Shown here: one piece after another, positions 9,806 through 17,262 of the stretch | Numbering within the stretch: the first letter of the stretch is position 1 | Layout: each line of letters opens with the position of its first letter | NCBI RefSeq assembly: GCF_002335445.1 | Contig: NZ_BDME01000001.1 | Location: 558,001 to 622,000 of the forward strand | Direction: 5' to 3' | Length of the DNA: 64,000 nucleotides | Source of the DNA: Lebetimonas natsushimae | GTDB taxonomy: Bacteria; Campylobacterota; Campylobacteria; Campylobacterales; Nautiliaceae | Notes under the pieces: generated by a model | The model's database searches: none | Told to the model about the DNA's origin: nothing | The model's input: only the letters and a program-made list of their open reading frames with translations | Position numbers and translations under genes: made by a program

Positions 9806-10020
9806 TTACTTCCTTTAGAGTAAATTGAAATAGGAAAGTTTACGCGAAATTATAGCACTTATTCTTAAAAAAGATATTTAAAATATCATTAAATTTTAAA
9901 AATTTGATTAGTTTCAAAAAGTAACATATAAAAAATAAATTTTTAACTTTAAAAAACAGATTAAAACAAATTATCCTTAATTTGGTATTATATATACACA
10001 AATAGATAAAAGGAGAATAA
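9806..10020. promoter_or_regulatory. Divergent promoter region between the hyf-like operon and oorDABC
   Basis: This 215-bp AT-rich gap has no open reading frame. On the + strand TGGTATTAT (9983-9991) resembles an extended -10 element about 30 bp before the oorD ATG, and AAAAGGAGAA is a good ribosome site at 10009-10018. I see no clear -35 hexamer or operator. Confidence 0.45.
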
Positions 10021-10320
10021 ATGGCTTTAAATGTTGATTTTAAATTAAAAGCTCCAGCGAATACACCTGTATGGGTAGATGAAGCAAAATGTAAAAGTTG
10101 TGAATTATGTGTTGATTTTTGTCCAACCGGTGTTTTGGAAATGGTACCGGATCCTCATAATATTTTAGGTCAGATGGTTAAAGTATCTCATCCTGAATAT
10201 TGTATCGGATGCAGGGAATGTGAACTTGAATGTCCTGATTTCTGTATTTTTGTAGCTGAAAGAGATGAATATAAATTTAAAAAGCTTAATGAAGTTAAGA
10301 AGTTAAAAGGAGAAAAATAA
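10021..10320 (+). CDS. oorD: 2-oxoglutarate:ferredoxin oxidoreductase, delta (ferredoxin) subunit
   Basis: This 99-residue protein has two 4Fe-4S motifs, CKSCELCVDFCP and CIGCRECELECP, typical of the small ferredoxin subunit of the four-subunit 2-oxoacid oxidoreductases. The gene order oorDABC is the one known from Campylobacter and Helicobacter. In a reductive TCA cycle the complex reductively carboxylates succinyl-CoA to 2-oxoglutarate with reduced ferredoxin. Its TAA overlaps the oorA start (TAATG). Confidence 0.94.
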   Translation: MALNVDFKLKAPANTPVWVDEAKCKSCELCVDFCPTGVLEMVPDPHNILGQMVKVSHPEYCIGCRECELECPDFCIFVAERDEYKFKKLNEVKKLKGEK

Positions 10321-11456
10321 TGAGAGAAGTAGTTAGTACTGGAAATAAACTTGCAGCCTTGGCGGCAATAGATGCAGGGTGCAGATTTTTTGGCGGATAT
10401 CCTATTACCCCTTCAAGTGAAATTGCACATGAAATGAGTAGATTACTTCCAAAAGTAGGAGGAGTGTTTATTCAGATGGAAGATGAAATCGCAGGTATTT
10501 CAGTGGCACTTGGTGCCAGTATGAGTGGTACTAAAGCGATGACAAACACATCAGGTCCAGGTATTTCACTTAAAGCAGAACAAATAGGGCTTGCATTTAT
10601 GGCTGAGGTGCCTCTTGTAATTACAAACGTTATGAGAGGAGGTCCATCAACAGGACTTCCAACAAGACCTGCCCAGCAGGATATTCTTCAGGCACTTGCT
10701 CCGACTCATGGTGATTATCAGTCAATTGCGTTATGTCCTGGAAGTTTAGATGAGTGTTATACCGAAACAGTCAGAGCATTTAATCTGGCTGAGAGATTTA
10801 TGACACCAGTGTTTGTGTTACTTGATGAAACACTTGGACATATGGTAGGAAAAGCTGTTTTACCTCCAAAAGATGAAGTTGAAAAAAATATAGTAAACAG
10901 AAGGGTATATGAAGGAGATCCTGCTGAATATGAACCTTACAATGTACCTGCGGATGAGCCTGCAATTTTAAATCCGTTCTTTAAAGGATACAGATATCAC
11001 ATTACCGGACTTCATCACGGACCTACGGGATTCCCGACTGAAGATGCTAAACTTTCACAAGAACTAATTGACAGATTGTTTAATAAAATCTTGGCTCATA
11101 AAGACGAAATAGAAAGTTATGAAGAATATATGATGGATGATGCAGATATTTTAGTAATTGCTTATGGAAGTGTATCTCTTGCAGCAAAAGAAGCTATTAG
11201 ACAATTAAGAGAAGAAGGTATTAAAGTAGGACTCTTTAGACCAATTACATTATGGCCAAGCCCTGAAGAAAAAATAGATGAAGTATGTAATAAATTTGAT
11301 AAAGTATTGGTGGCTGAAATGAATAAAGGTCAGTATTTTAAAGAAATTCAAAGAGCAAGCGGAAGAAAAGCGGAAACTTTTGAAACATTATTTAAAGCAA
11401 ACGGAAGACCTATAAGTCCTGCAGAATTTAAAGCAAAAATAAAAGAAATGGTATAA
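10320..11456 (+). CDS. oorA: 2-oxoglutarate:ferredoxin oxidoreductase, alpha subunit
   Basis: This 378-residue protein begins with the pyrimidine-binding domain signature (GNKLAALAAIDAGCRFFGGYPITPSSE: shown here only as residues 5-31 of that type). TNTSGPGISLKAEQIGLA and RGGPSTGLPTRPAQQD are hallmarks of KorA/OorA. The C-terminal transketolase-like domain includes YGSVSLAAKEAI. It contributes to the thiamine diphosphate active site with OorB. It lies between oorD and oorB in a compact operon, overlapping oorD by one base. Confidence 0.95.
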   Translation: MREVVSTGNKLAALAAIDAGCRFFGGYPITPSSEIAHEMSRLLPKVGGVFIQMEDEIAGISVALGASMSGTKAMTNTSGPGISLKAEQIGLAFMAEVPLVITNVMRGGPSTGLPTRPAQQDILQALAPTHGDYQSIALCPGSLDECYTETVRAFNLAERFMTPVFVLLDETLGHMVGKAVLPPKDEVEKNIVNRRVYEGDPAEYEPYNVPADEPAILNPFFKGYRYHITGLHHGPTGFPTEDAKLSQELIDRLFNKILAHKDEIESYEEYMMDDADILVIAYGSVSLAAKEAIRQLREEGIKVGLFRPITLWPSPEEKIDEVCNKFDKVLVAEMNKGQYFKEIQRASGRKAETFETLFKANGRPISPAEFKAKIKEMV

Positions 11457-11465
11457 GGAGAAAAA

Positions 11466-12296
11466 ATGGCATTTAATTACGATTATTATTTAAGAACAGA
11501 TAAAATGCCGACACTTTGGTGTTGGGGATGTGGTGATGGTATTATTATGAAAGCCGTTATCAGAGCTATGGCAAAACTTGGTTGGGATAAAAATGATGTA
11601 TGCGTAGTTAGCGGAATCGGATGTAGTGGAAGATTTTCTAGTTATATTGATGCAAACACTGTGCATACTACTCACGGTAGAACACTTGCATACGCAACAG
11701 GTGTAAAACTTGCAAATCCTGATAAACATGTAATCGTAGTTGCAGGTGATGGTGACGGGCTTGCAATCGGTGGTAATCATACTATTCATGCATGTAGAAG
11801 AAATATTGATTTAAATTTTATTTTGGTGGATAATTTTATTTACGGACTTACAAATTCACAGGTTTCACCTACAACTCCAAAAGGTGCATGGTCTGTAACA
11901 ACTCAGTACGGGAATATAGATCCTACTTTTGATGCCTGTGAATTGGCCAAAGGTGCTGGAGCTACTTTTGTAGCAAGAGAGAGCGTGGCTGAAGCTCAAA
12001 AATTGGAAAGAATATTTGTTAAAGCATTTGAGCATAAAGGGTTCAGTTTTGTAGATGTTCATTCAAACTGCCATGTAAACTTCGGTAGAAAAAATAAATT
12101 AGGACAGGCTAAGAAAAATATGGATTGGATTGAAAGTAATTTAATTCCAAAAGCGAAATGGGATAAATTGAGTGATGAAGAAAAATATGAATTAAAACAA
12201 CAGGGTAAAAAACCAAGGGGAATTTTATATCAAAAACAAGAACCTGAATATTGCGAAGAATATTATAAATTAATTGAAAGAGTAAGGGGCAAATAA
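11466..12296 (+). CDS. oorB: 2-oxoglutarate:ferredoxin oxidoreductase, beta subunit
   Basis: This 276-residue thiamine-diphosphate-binding subunit shows the early LWCWGCGDG cysteine motif, GIGCSGRFSSYID, and the Mg-ThDP motif GDGDGLAIGGNHTIHA with downstream NFIYGLTNSQVSPTTP. These are diagnostic of KorB/OorB. It is followed with a one-base overlap by oorC. It combines with OorA, OorC and OorD for CO2 fixation onto succinyl-CoA. Confidence 0.96.
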   Translation: MAFNYDYYLRTDKMPTLWCWGCGDGIIMKAVIRAMAKLGWDKNDVCVVSGIGCSGRFSSYIDANTVHTTHGRTLAYATGVKLANPDKHVIVVAGDGDGLAIGGNHTIHACRRNIDLNFILVDNFIYGLTNSQVSPTTPKGAWSVTTQYGNIDPTFDACELAKGAGATFVARESVAEAQKLERIFVKAFEHKGFSFVDVHSNCHVNFGRKNKLGQAKKNMDWIESNLIPKAKWDKLSDEEKYELKQQGKKPRGILYQKQEPEYCEEYYKLIERVRGK

Positions 12297-12856
12297 TGAG
12301 AAAACAATTAAGATTTACAGGAGTTGGAGGACAGGGTGTCCTTCTTGCCGGTGAAATTTTGGCAAGATCATACGTGAGAGCTGGAAAATACGGAGTGCAG
12401 GTCGGTACTTATACTTCTCAGGTTAGGGGTGGTCCTACTAAAGTTGATATTATTTTAGATGACGAGCCTATTCTTTATCCTTATGCGGTTGACGGTGAAA
12501 TTGATTTTATGTTAAGTGTTGCTGATAAATCTTATCAATTATTTAAAGACGGTGTAAAAGAGGGCGGAATTATTGTATATGAACCAAACTTGGTTTATCC
12601 AAGTGATGATGACAAAGCAAGATGGAAAATGTTTCCTATTGAAGTAATTACTATTGCAAAAGAGCAGGTAGGAAACGTTATTACCCAATCAGTTGTAGCG
12701 CTTGCAATTGCAACAAGAATGAATAATCTTGATAAAGAAATGGTATATGAAACAATGATTCAAACCGTACCTCCAAAAGCAGTGGAAATTAATAAAAAAG
12801 CATTCGAACTTGGTTATCAAGAAGCTGAAGAAGTTTTAGCTAAATATTCTTCTTAA
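12296..12856 (+). CDS. oorC: 2-oxoglutarate:ferredoxin oxidoreductase, gamma subunit
   Basis: This 186-residue protein has the gamma-domain signature FTGVGGQGVLLAGEILA near the N-terminus, followed by YTSQVRGGPTKVDI, which helps bind CoA in this family. It completes the four-subunit OOR. It overlaps oorB by one base and ends the operon. The 63-bp gap after it is T-rich but holds no convincing hairpin terminator. Confidence 0.95.
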   Translation: MRKQLRFTGVGGQGVLLAGEILARSYVRAGKYGVQVGTYTSQVRGGPTKVDIILDDEPILYPYAVDGEIDFMLSVADKSYQLFKDGVKEGGIIVYEPNLVYPSDDDKARWKMFPIEVITIAKEQVGNVITQSVVALAIATRMNNLDKEMVYETMIQTVPPKAVEINKKAFELGYQEAEEVLAKYSS

Positions 12857-12919
12857 TCTCTCCTTTTTTTCTTTTTAATATATAATTGTATAAATTTTTT
12901 GTTGTTTTAAGGATTTATT

Positions 12920-13189
12920 ATGAAAGAAAACAGATTCAAAAAAATGGAAATGAAAGAAGAAAAATATCAATTAAAAAGTCAGATCAAAGACCAATTGAAA
13001 AATAAACATAAAAGGGGAATTGCCGCTTTAGTAGCTGCTCTTGGAGTTGTTGCGTTTTGGAGGGGAAGCTGGATGTTAATGGATATTTTTTTATTTCCAG
13101 ATAATCAAATTTTAAGTGCCATTGCAAGTTTAATGGGAGGAATTATTATTATTCTTATACTTAATTATAATTTTGAGGATTTGTTTTAA
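12920..13189 (+). CDS. Small membrane protein of unknown function
   Basis: This 89-residue protein has a highly charged N-terminal 30 residues rich in Lys and Glu, then two predicted membrane helices (about residues 35-55 and 62-84). An AAGGA ribosome site lies about 10 bases before ATG 12920. I do not recognise the family. It lies between oorDABC and a convergent ferritin-like gene, which it nearly touches (8-bp gap). It might be co-transcribed with oor because no terminator is visible, but no functional link can be shown. Confidence 0.6.
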   Translation: MKENRFKKMEMKEEKYQLKSQIKDQLKNKHKRGIAALVAALGVVAFWRGSWMLMDIFLFPDNQILSAIASLMGGIIIILILNYNFEDLF

Positions 13190-13197
13190 AAAAGAGC

Positions 13198-14031
13198 TTA
13201 AGAGATAGAATCTAAAGCTTTTTTTAGTAATTCTGCATGATATAATTCCTGGCGTGAAATAAATAATAAAAAGTTTTTAAGTTCTTCATTTCCTATTTTT
13301 TCAGCTAAGATTAAACATTGTTTTTCAGCGTCCATTTCTTCTTCAATGTTTTCTTTTAAAAATTCTATGATACCGATATTTTCATATTTATCGTGAGGTA
13401 TCGGTCTTGGAAGAGTTAGTACTCCCATTTGAGAAGCAAGTTCTGCAAATCTTCTTAAATGGTATATTGAATCATATGCCAAATCTGTGAAAGCGGAATT
13501 TGCTGTTTCGTTGGTTGAGTGAACTTTTAAATATGAATAGATTGTAATAAGTTCATATTCTTTGAATGTTTCTTCCATTAAGAAAAATACAAGAGCCGCT
13601 TTTGCGTTTTCATCAAGAGTAACTCCCGGTAGTTCTTTGTTTTCATTAAATGAGGTTATTTTACAATCCAGGTCAAGTTTTTTAATCTGATTTAAAAAGT
13701 ATTCATCGTCATTTTTAAGTCTTTCGATTGTAGGAGTCTTATATTCCCTGTAAAATCTTAAATTTTCTTCTAGATCATTAATAAGCTCTTCCAGTAAATC
13801 TACCGCATTTTCTTTTTTTATTTTTCTTATTTCATCTGTGCTGAAATCCATATTGAATTTTGCATTCTCATTTTTTGCATCGCTCATAGCCCATACCATA
13901 TGTCTGTATTTAAACATTGCAATATCTTCAAATAGCTTTCTAGCCCCCATTTCTTTTACCATAACGCTTGCGTAAATAAATTTTATAAAACTTTCATGTG
14001 TAAATCTTATCAGTTTTTGGTAATCAATCAT
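13198..14031 (-). CDS. Ferritin-like di-iron domain protein
   Basis: This 277-residue, mainly helical protein has metal-ligand patterns of the ferritin/rubrerythrin fold. In the C-terminal half these are MEETFKEYE, DSIYHLRRF, EEEMDAEK and RQELYHAELL (E..E..H type). The N-terminal half has a possible second, weaker copy (HESF, FEDIAMFKYRH). The family could cover iron storage, peroxide reduction or oxygen protection, which would suit an oxygen-sensitive OOR next door, but that is inference. AAGGAG precedes ATG 14031. No rubredoxin-type CxxC is present, so it is not a classical rubrerythrin. Confidence 0.6.
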   Translation of the reverse strand: MIDYQKLIRFTHESFIKFIYASVMVKEMGARKLFEDIAMFKYRHMVWAMSDAKNENAKFNMDFSTDEIRKIKKENAVDLLEELINDLEENLRFYREYKTPTIERLKNDDEYFLNQIKKLDLDCKITSFNENKELPGVTLDENAKAALVFFLMEETFKEYELITIYSYLKVHSTNETANSAFTDLAYDSIYHLRRFAELASQMGVLTLPRPIPHDKYENIGIIEFLKENIEEEMDAEKQCLILAEKIGNEELKNFLLFISRQELYHAELLKKALDSIS

Positions 14032-14142
14032 TAATTACTCCTTTTTTTATAAATTATATCAGAAGAGAAAATTTTTTTATTGATATAAATCAATTTTTAT
14101 GATTGTATTGACTAAATGTATATAATTTTAAAAATTTTAAAG

Positions 14143-14292
14143 ATAAAAATATTACAGCTAAGTAGCTCATTTTGCTACGCATTACTCAAATTTTTCTAAA
14201 AATCGCAAACAGCTACGTAGCCCTAACGGGTTAAATGCAATTTTTTTTAACGCAAAATTTTTTTTAAATTCCAGAGCGTGTAATATTTTTAT
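14143..14292. repeat. Inverted-repeat-bounded non-coding element (150 bp)
   Basis: A perfect 14-bp inverted repeat, ATAAAAATATTACA (14143-14156) and its complement (14279-14292), bounds a non-coding stretch inside the 272-bp gap 14032-14303. Inside lie the 10-bp palindrome GCTACGTAGC (14212-14221), a CCC-TAAC-GGG mini-hairpin, and two tandem GCAA plus T8 segments (about 14237-14265). No ORF is present. It could be a small mobile element (MITE-like) remnant or a structured RNA; the sequence alone does not decide. Confidence 0.4.
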
Positions 14293-14303
14293 TTTTGGGT
14301 TAT

Positions 14304-15209
14304 TTATTTAATATCTTTATGTTTAATAATGTATTTAATAGCGTTTTCATAACTTTTTGTATCAGCTATTCTTTTATAGGCAATATCAAATGCCGTTCCG
14401 TGGTCTACTGATGTTCTTAAAATCGGAAGATTTAGTGAAACATTTATGCTTTCGTCAAAATATAGCGCTTTAAGAGGCGCAAGTCCCTGATCGTGATACA
14501 TTGCTATAAATCTGCCTTTTTTTTCTTTAAATGCAATATCGGGTACCAGAGGGCCGTAAAAAATATTTTGATTTAATATTTCATTGGTTTCAATAATTGC
14601 GGGCATTATCTCTTTTATCTCTTCATCTCCTAAAACACCTCCGTCTCCCGCATGAGGATTAAGTCCAAGAACTCCCACTTTTTCAAAATGCGTCGATTTA
14701 TAAAAATCTATAAAAAACTGAATCAGTTTTTCTTTTTTAATTTTTTTTGGCACTTCTTTTAGTGGAATATGCTCTGTAAAAAGTGCAACATAAAGTTTTT
14801 CACATCCAAGCATCATAATTGCGTCTTTTTTGAAAATATCCCTTAAAACTTCCGTATGACCTTTGTATTTAATTCCGGCTTTAGCCCAGGCTTCTTTGTT
14901 AATAGGAAGTGTACATATTGCATCGGCTTTTTTCTTTTGTGCCAAATCTATTGCTTTTAAAAAACTGTTATATGAATAAAGACCGCTTTTTTCATCAATC
15001 TTACCCGGATTTATCTCAAATTCCCCTTCAATTTCTACTATTTCAAAATCATCCGGGATTTTATAATTTAATAATTTTGCGCCTTTTTCAAGCATTTTTT
15101 TATTTATGCAGTAAACCGGCTCAACCCATTCTTTTATTTTGTTGTGGCTTTTTAATGCAATTTCAAGCCCAATGCCATTTAAATCCCCGATACTTACCGC
15201 CACTTTCAT
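14304..15209 (-). CDS. pdxA: 4-hydroxythreonine-4-phosphate dehydrogenase
   Basis: This 301-residue protein matches PdxA, which oxidises 4-phosphohydroxythreonine in the DXP-dependent pyridoxal phosphate pathway. Seen are the start VAVSIGDLNGIGLEI, the substrate and metal segment KGHTEVLRD, GLNPHAGDGGVLG, and AMYHDQGLAPLKAL with the metal-binding histidine, then RTSVDHGTAFDIA. It overlaps kdsB by 4 bp (ATGA), so the two are co-transcribed leftward. The length is slightly short for the family but all motifs are present. Confidence 0.94.
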   Translation of the reverse strand: MKVAVSIGDLNGIGLEIALKSHNKIKEWVEPVYCINKKMLEKGAKLLNYKIPDDFEIVEIEGEFEINPGKIDEKSGLYSYNSFLKAIDLAQKKKADAICTLPINKEAWAKAGIKYKGHTEVLRDIFKKDAIMMLGCEKLYVALFTEHIPLKEVPKKIKKEKLIQFFIDFYKSTHFEKVGVLGLNPHAGDGGVLGDEEIKEIMPAIIETNEILNQNIFYGPLVPDIAFKEKKGRFIAMYHDQGLAPLKALYFDESINVSLNLPILRTSVDHGTAFDIAYKRIADTKSYENAIKYIIKHKDIK

Positions 15210-15910
15210 ACCATCTGCCTCGCTCTTTCTAAATCTTCTTTTGTATCTATTCCAAAGCTTTTACTTTTAACTTCAATCATTGCTATTTTTTCACCGTTTT
15301 CCAAAACCCTTAACTGTTCAAGTTTTTCAATGTGTTCAAGTTTCCCTTTCATTTTGGTGAATATGTCAAGACTTTTTTTATCAAATCCGTAAATTCCGAG
15401 ATGTCCTTTATACTGATGAGGATTATTATCCCTGTTGTAAGGGATTTTTGAGCGTGAAAAATAAAGGGCGTCTGAATTTTTATCTATTACAACTTTTACC
15501 AAATTTGGGTCTTCCGCTTCAAGTTCACTAATGATTTTGTAACAGCTTACCATTTTAAAATCTCTCTCAAGGCCGTTTAATTTATTTTTTACTTTTTCTA
15601 AAATTTCAGGCTCTAAAAAAGGCTCGTCTCCTTGCATATTTATAACAATTTCGTCATCTTTTAAGCCCAATTTGTCTGCCGCCTCTTTTATTCTGTCACT
15701 TCCGCTTTTGTGGTTTTTATTAGTCATTACTGCATCAAATCCGTATTTTTTACAAATATCAATAACTTCTTTTGAGTCTGTTGCAATTACCACATCGTCA
15801 ACCTGTTTTGCGGCTTCGGCACACCAGATTATGATTGGTTTGTTTTTAATTTCCAATATTACTTTATTCGGAAGACGGCTTGAGGAAAGTCTTGCGGGAA
15901 TTATAATCAT
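15206..15910 (-). CDS. kdsB: 3-deoxy-manno-octulosonate cytidylyltransferase (CMP-KDO synthetase)
   Basis: From ATG 15910 the protein is 234 residues and starts MIIIPARLSSSRLPNK, the nucleotide-binding signature of KdsB. GDEPFLEPEIL (metal and nucleotide site), YFSRSKIPY and KGHLGIYGFDKKSL follow, all usual for the enzyme that activates KDO for lipopolysaccharide. The open frame extends 48 codons further upstream, but that part is antisense to a divergent gene and has no family match, so the inner start is chosen. AAAAAGGAAATCA precedes it. Confidence 0.93.
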   Translation of the reverse strand: MIIIPARLSSSRLPNKVILEIKNKPIIIWCAEAAKQVDDVVIATDSKEVIDICKKYGFDAVMTNKNHKSGSDRIKEAADKLGLKDDEIVINMQGDEPFLEPEILEKVKNKLNGLERDFKMVSCYKIISELEAEDPNLVKVVIDKNSDALYFSRSKIPYNRDNNPHQYKGHLGIYGFDKKSLDIFTKMKGKLEHIEKLEQLRVLENGEKIAMIEVKSKSFGIDTKEDLERARQMV

Positions 15911-15953
15911 TGATTTCCTTTTTAGGTATAATTTTACAAAAAAAAGGTCGGTT
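15911..15953. promoter_or_regulatory. Compact divergent promoter (kdsB / 63-aa gene)
   Basis: In 43 bp, TATAAT (15928-15933, + strand) lies between two Shine-Dalgarno-like blocks, CCTTTTT on the left (for kdsB) and AAAAAAAAGG on the right. No -35 hexamer is seen. The same layout occurs before motA and gatC. Confidence 0.5.
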
Positions 15954-16145
15954 ATGGTTGAAAAAATTAAAGAAAAAGTAAAAAATGCAAAACATATTGA
16001 TGAAAAGAAAAAAAGTGTAATTTTGGAAAAAATAGAAGAATGGAAACACGACAAGGAAGCTATGAGCTTGATTCCCAGTTTACTAATGAAATATTACGAA
16101 GAAGATATAAAACCTATTTTAGACGAATTAGGGCTTACAGATTGA
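15954..16145 (+). CDS. Conserved-looking small protein (63 aa), unknown
   Basis: ATG 15954 follows AAAAGGTCGGTT and opens a 63-residue protein rich in Lys and Glu, ending DELGLTD. It appears to be all helical. I do not recognise it with certainty. Its stop codon overlaps the next gene (TTGA), so it is probably translationally coupled to the tRNA methyltransferase. A longer frame can be read upstream, but it is antisense to kdsB and is not credible. Confidence 0.65.
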   Translation: MVEKIKEKVKNAKHIDEKKKSVILEKIEEWKHDKEAMSLIPSLLMKYYEEDIKPILDELGLTD

Positions 16146-16825
16146 TATTATATCAGCCCCAAAACGGATATTGTTATAATTCTGACACTATGTTTTTGTA
16201 TGATTTCGCAACAAAATTCAATATTAAAGGCGATGTTTTAGAAGTTGGCGGAGGGTGTGGAGTTTTAGGGCTTTTAATTAAAAGGGATTTTCCTAAAATA
16301 AATTTAACCATTGTTGAAAAACAAAAAATAATGAGCGAATTTATTTTAAAAAATTTAAAAGAAAACAATTTGGAAGCTGAGGTTATAAATGCGGATTTTT
16401 TAGAATATAAATTTAATAAAAAATATGACTATATAATCTCAAATCCCCCTTTTTATAAAGGAACGTTAAAAAGTGAAAATGAGATTATAAAAACGGCAAG
16501 ATATGAGGAATTTTTACCAATGAATAAATTTTTTAAAAAAGTGAATAATCTGCTTAAAGAGAGAGGAGAATTTATTTTCTGCTATGATGCAAAAAGGATT
16601 GATGAAATTGTTTTAAATTTGCCCAAGCCTTTAAAAATAACGGATATAAGATTTATGCATCCGAGAATTAATAAAAATGCCACACTGGTATTGATAAGGG
16701 CTAAAAGGCATGCCAGGTCAATGGTTAGCGTTTGTTCTCCGTTAATTGGCTTTGAAGGCGAGAATTATTCAGCTGAAGCTTCTGAAATTTATAAAAAAGC
16801 AGATACAAAAAGCATGAAAATATAA
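16142..16825 (+). CDS. tRNA1(Val) (adenine-37-N6)-methyltransferase-like protein
   Basis: From the proposed TTG 16142 the product is 227 residues, starting (M)ILYQPQNGYCYNSDT, which matches the N-terminus of TrmN6/YfiC proteins. The class I SAM-binding loop VLEVGGGCGVLGLL and the N6-adenine motif NPPF (in IISNPPFYKG) follow. Frame-compatible codons further upstream fall inside the preceding gene and do not resemble the family, so the TTG start overlapping the upstream TGA is favoured. The likely substrate is tRNA adenosine 37. Confidence 0.8.
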   Translation: MILYQPQNGYCYNSDTMFLYDFATKFNIKGDVLEVGGGCGVLGLLIKRDFPKINLTIVEKQKIMSEFILKNLKENNLEAEVINADFLEYKFNKKYDYIISNPPFYKGTLKSENEIIKTARYEEFLPMNKFFKKVNNLLKERGEFIFCYDAKRIDEIVLNLPKPLKITDIRFMHPRINKNATLVLIRAKRHARSMVSVCSPLIGFEGENYSAEASEIYKKADTKSMKI

Positions 16826-16861
16826 ATGGAAAATTGAAAATGGATAATGGAAAATTGATAA
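16824..16861. repeat. Degenerate heptamer repeat tract
   Basis: A run of 7-bp units of type ATGGAAA/ATTGAAA/ATGGATA fills the gap before the next gene and continues into its first codons. Confidence 0.6.
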
Positions 16862-17238
16862 ATAAAGACGGATTTGATTTTAAATTTAATCCTGATGCAT
16901 GTAAAGAATGTGAGGGTAACTGCTGTATTGGCGAGAGTGGTTATATATGGGTAAATCCGAAAGAGATTGAAGAAATTGCTAAATTTTTGGGAATTGATAA
17001 AAATATTTTTATCGACAGATTTTTAATAAAAATAGATTATAAATTTTCAATTAAAGAAAAACCTTACAAAAACGGGTTTGCATGCATATTTTTTAACGAA
17101 GAAAAAAAAGGGTGCGATATTTATCCTGTAAGACCGAAACAGTGCAGAACATATCCTTTTTGGGACAGATACAGAGATAAAAAATATTTGAATGAATTAA
17201 AAAAAGAATGTCCGGGAGTTGTTTTTAATGAAAAATGA
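16840..17238 (+). CDS. YkgJ-type zinc/iron-cysteine cluster protein
   Basis: This is a protein of about 132 residues of the YkgJ (formerly UPF0153) family. Cysteines occur as CKECEGNCC near the N-terminus and then GFACIFF, KGCDIYP and KQCRTYPFW, the standard CxxCxxxCC...C...C...C pattern thought to bind a metal cluster. The function of the family is not established. The first codons (MDNGKLI) come from a heptamer repeat tract, so the exact start is uncertain: ATG 16840 is chosen, with TTG 16834 possible. Confidence 0.8.
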   Translation: MDNGKLINKDGFDFKFNPDACKECEGNCCIGESGYIWVNPKEIEEIAKFLGIDKNIFIDRFLIKIDYKFSIKEKPYKNGFACIFFNEEKKGCDIYPVRPKQCRTYPFWDRYRDKKYLNELKKECPGVVFNEK

Positions 17239-17260
17239 AAAATGGAAAATGGATAATTAA
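17226..17260. repeat. Degenerate heptamer repeat tract
   Basis: Units ATGAAAA, ATGGAAA and ATGGATA in tandem lie across the stop codon of the preceding gene and up to the next ribosome site. Confidence 0.6.
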
Positions 17261-17262
17261 AG

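Noticed and set aside
15911-16054. 48-residue hydrophobic N-terminal extension of kdsB
   Set aside because: It is antisense to the 63-residue gene and unlike KdsB; the inner ATG with the nucleotide-binding motif is preferred.
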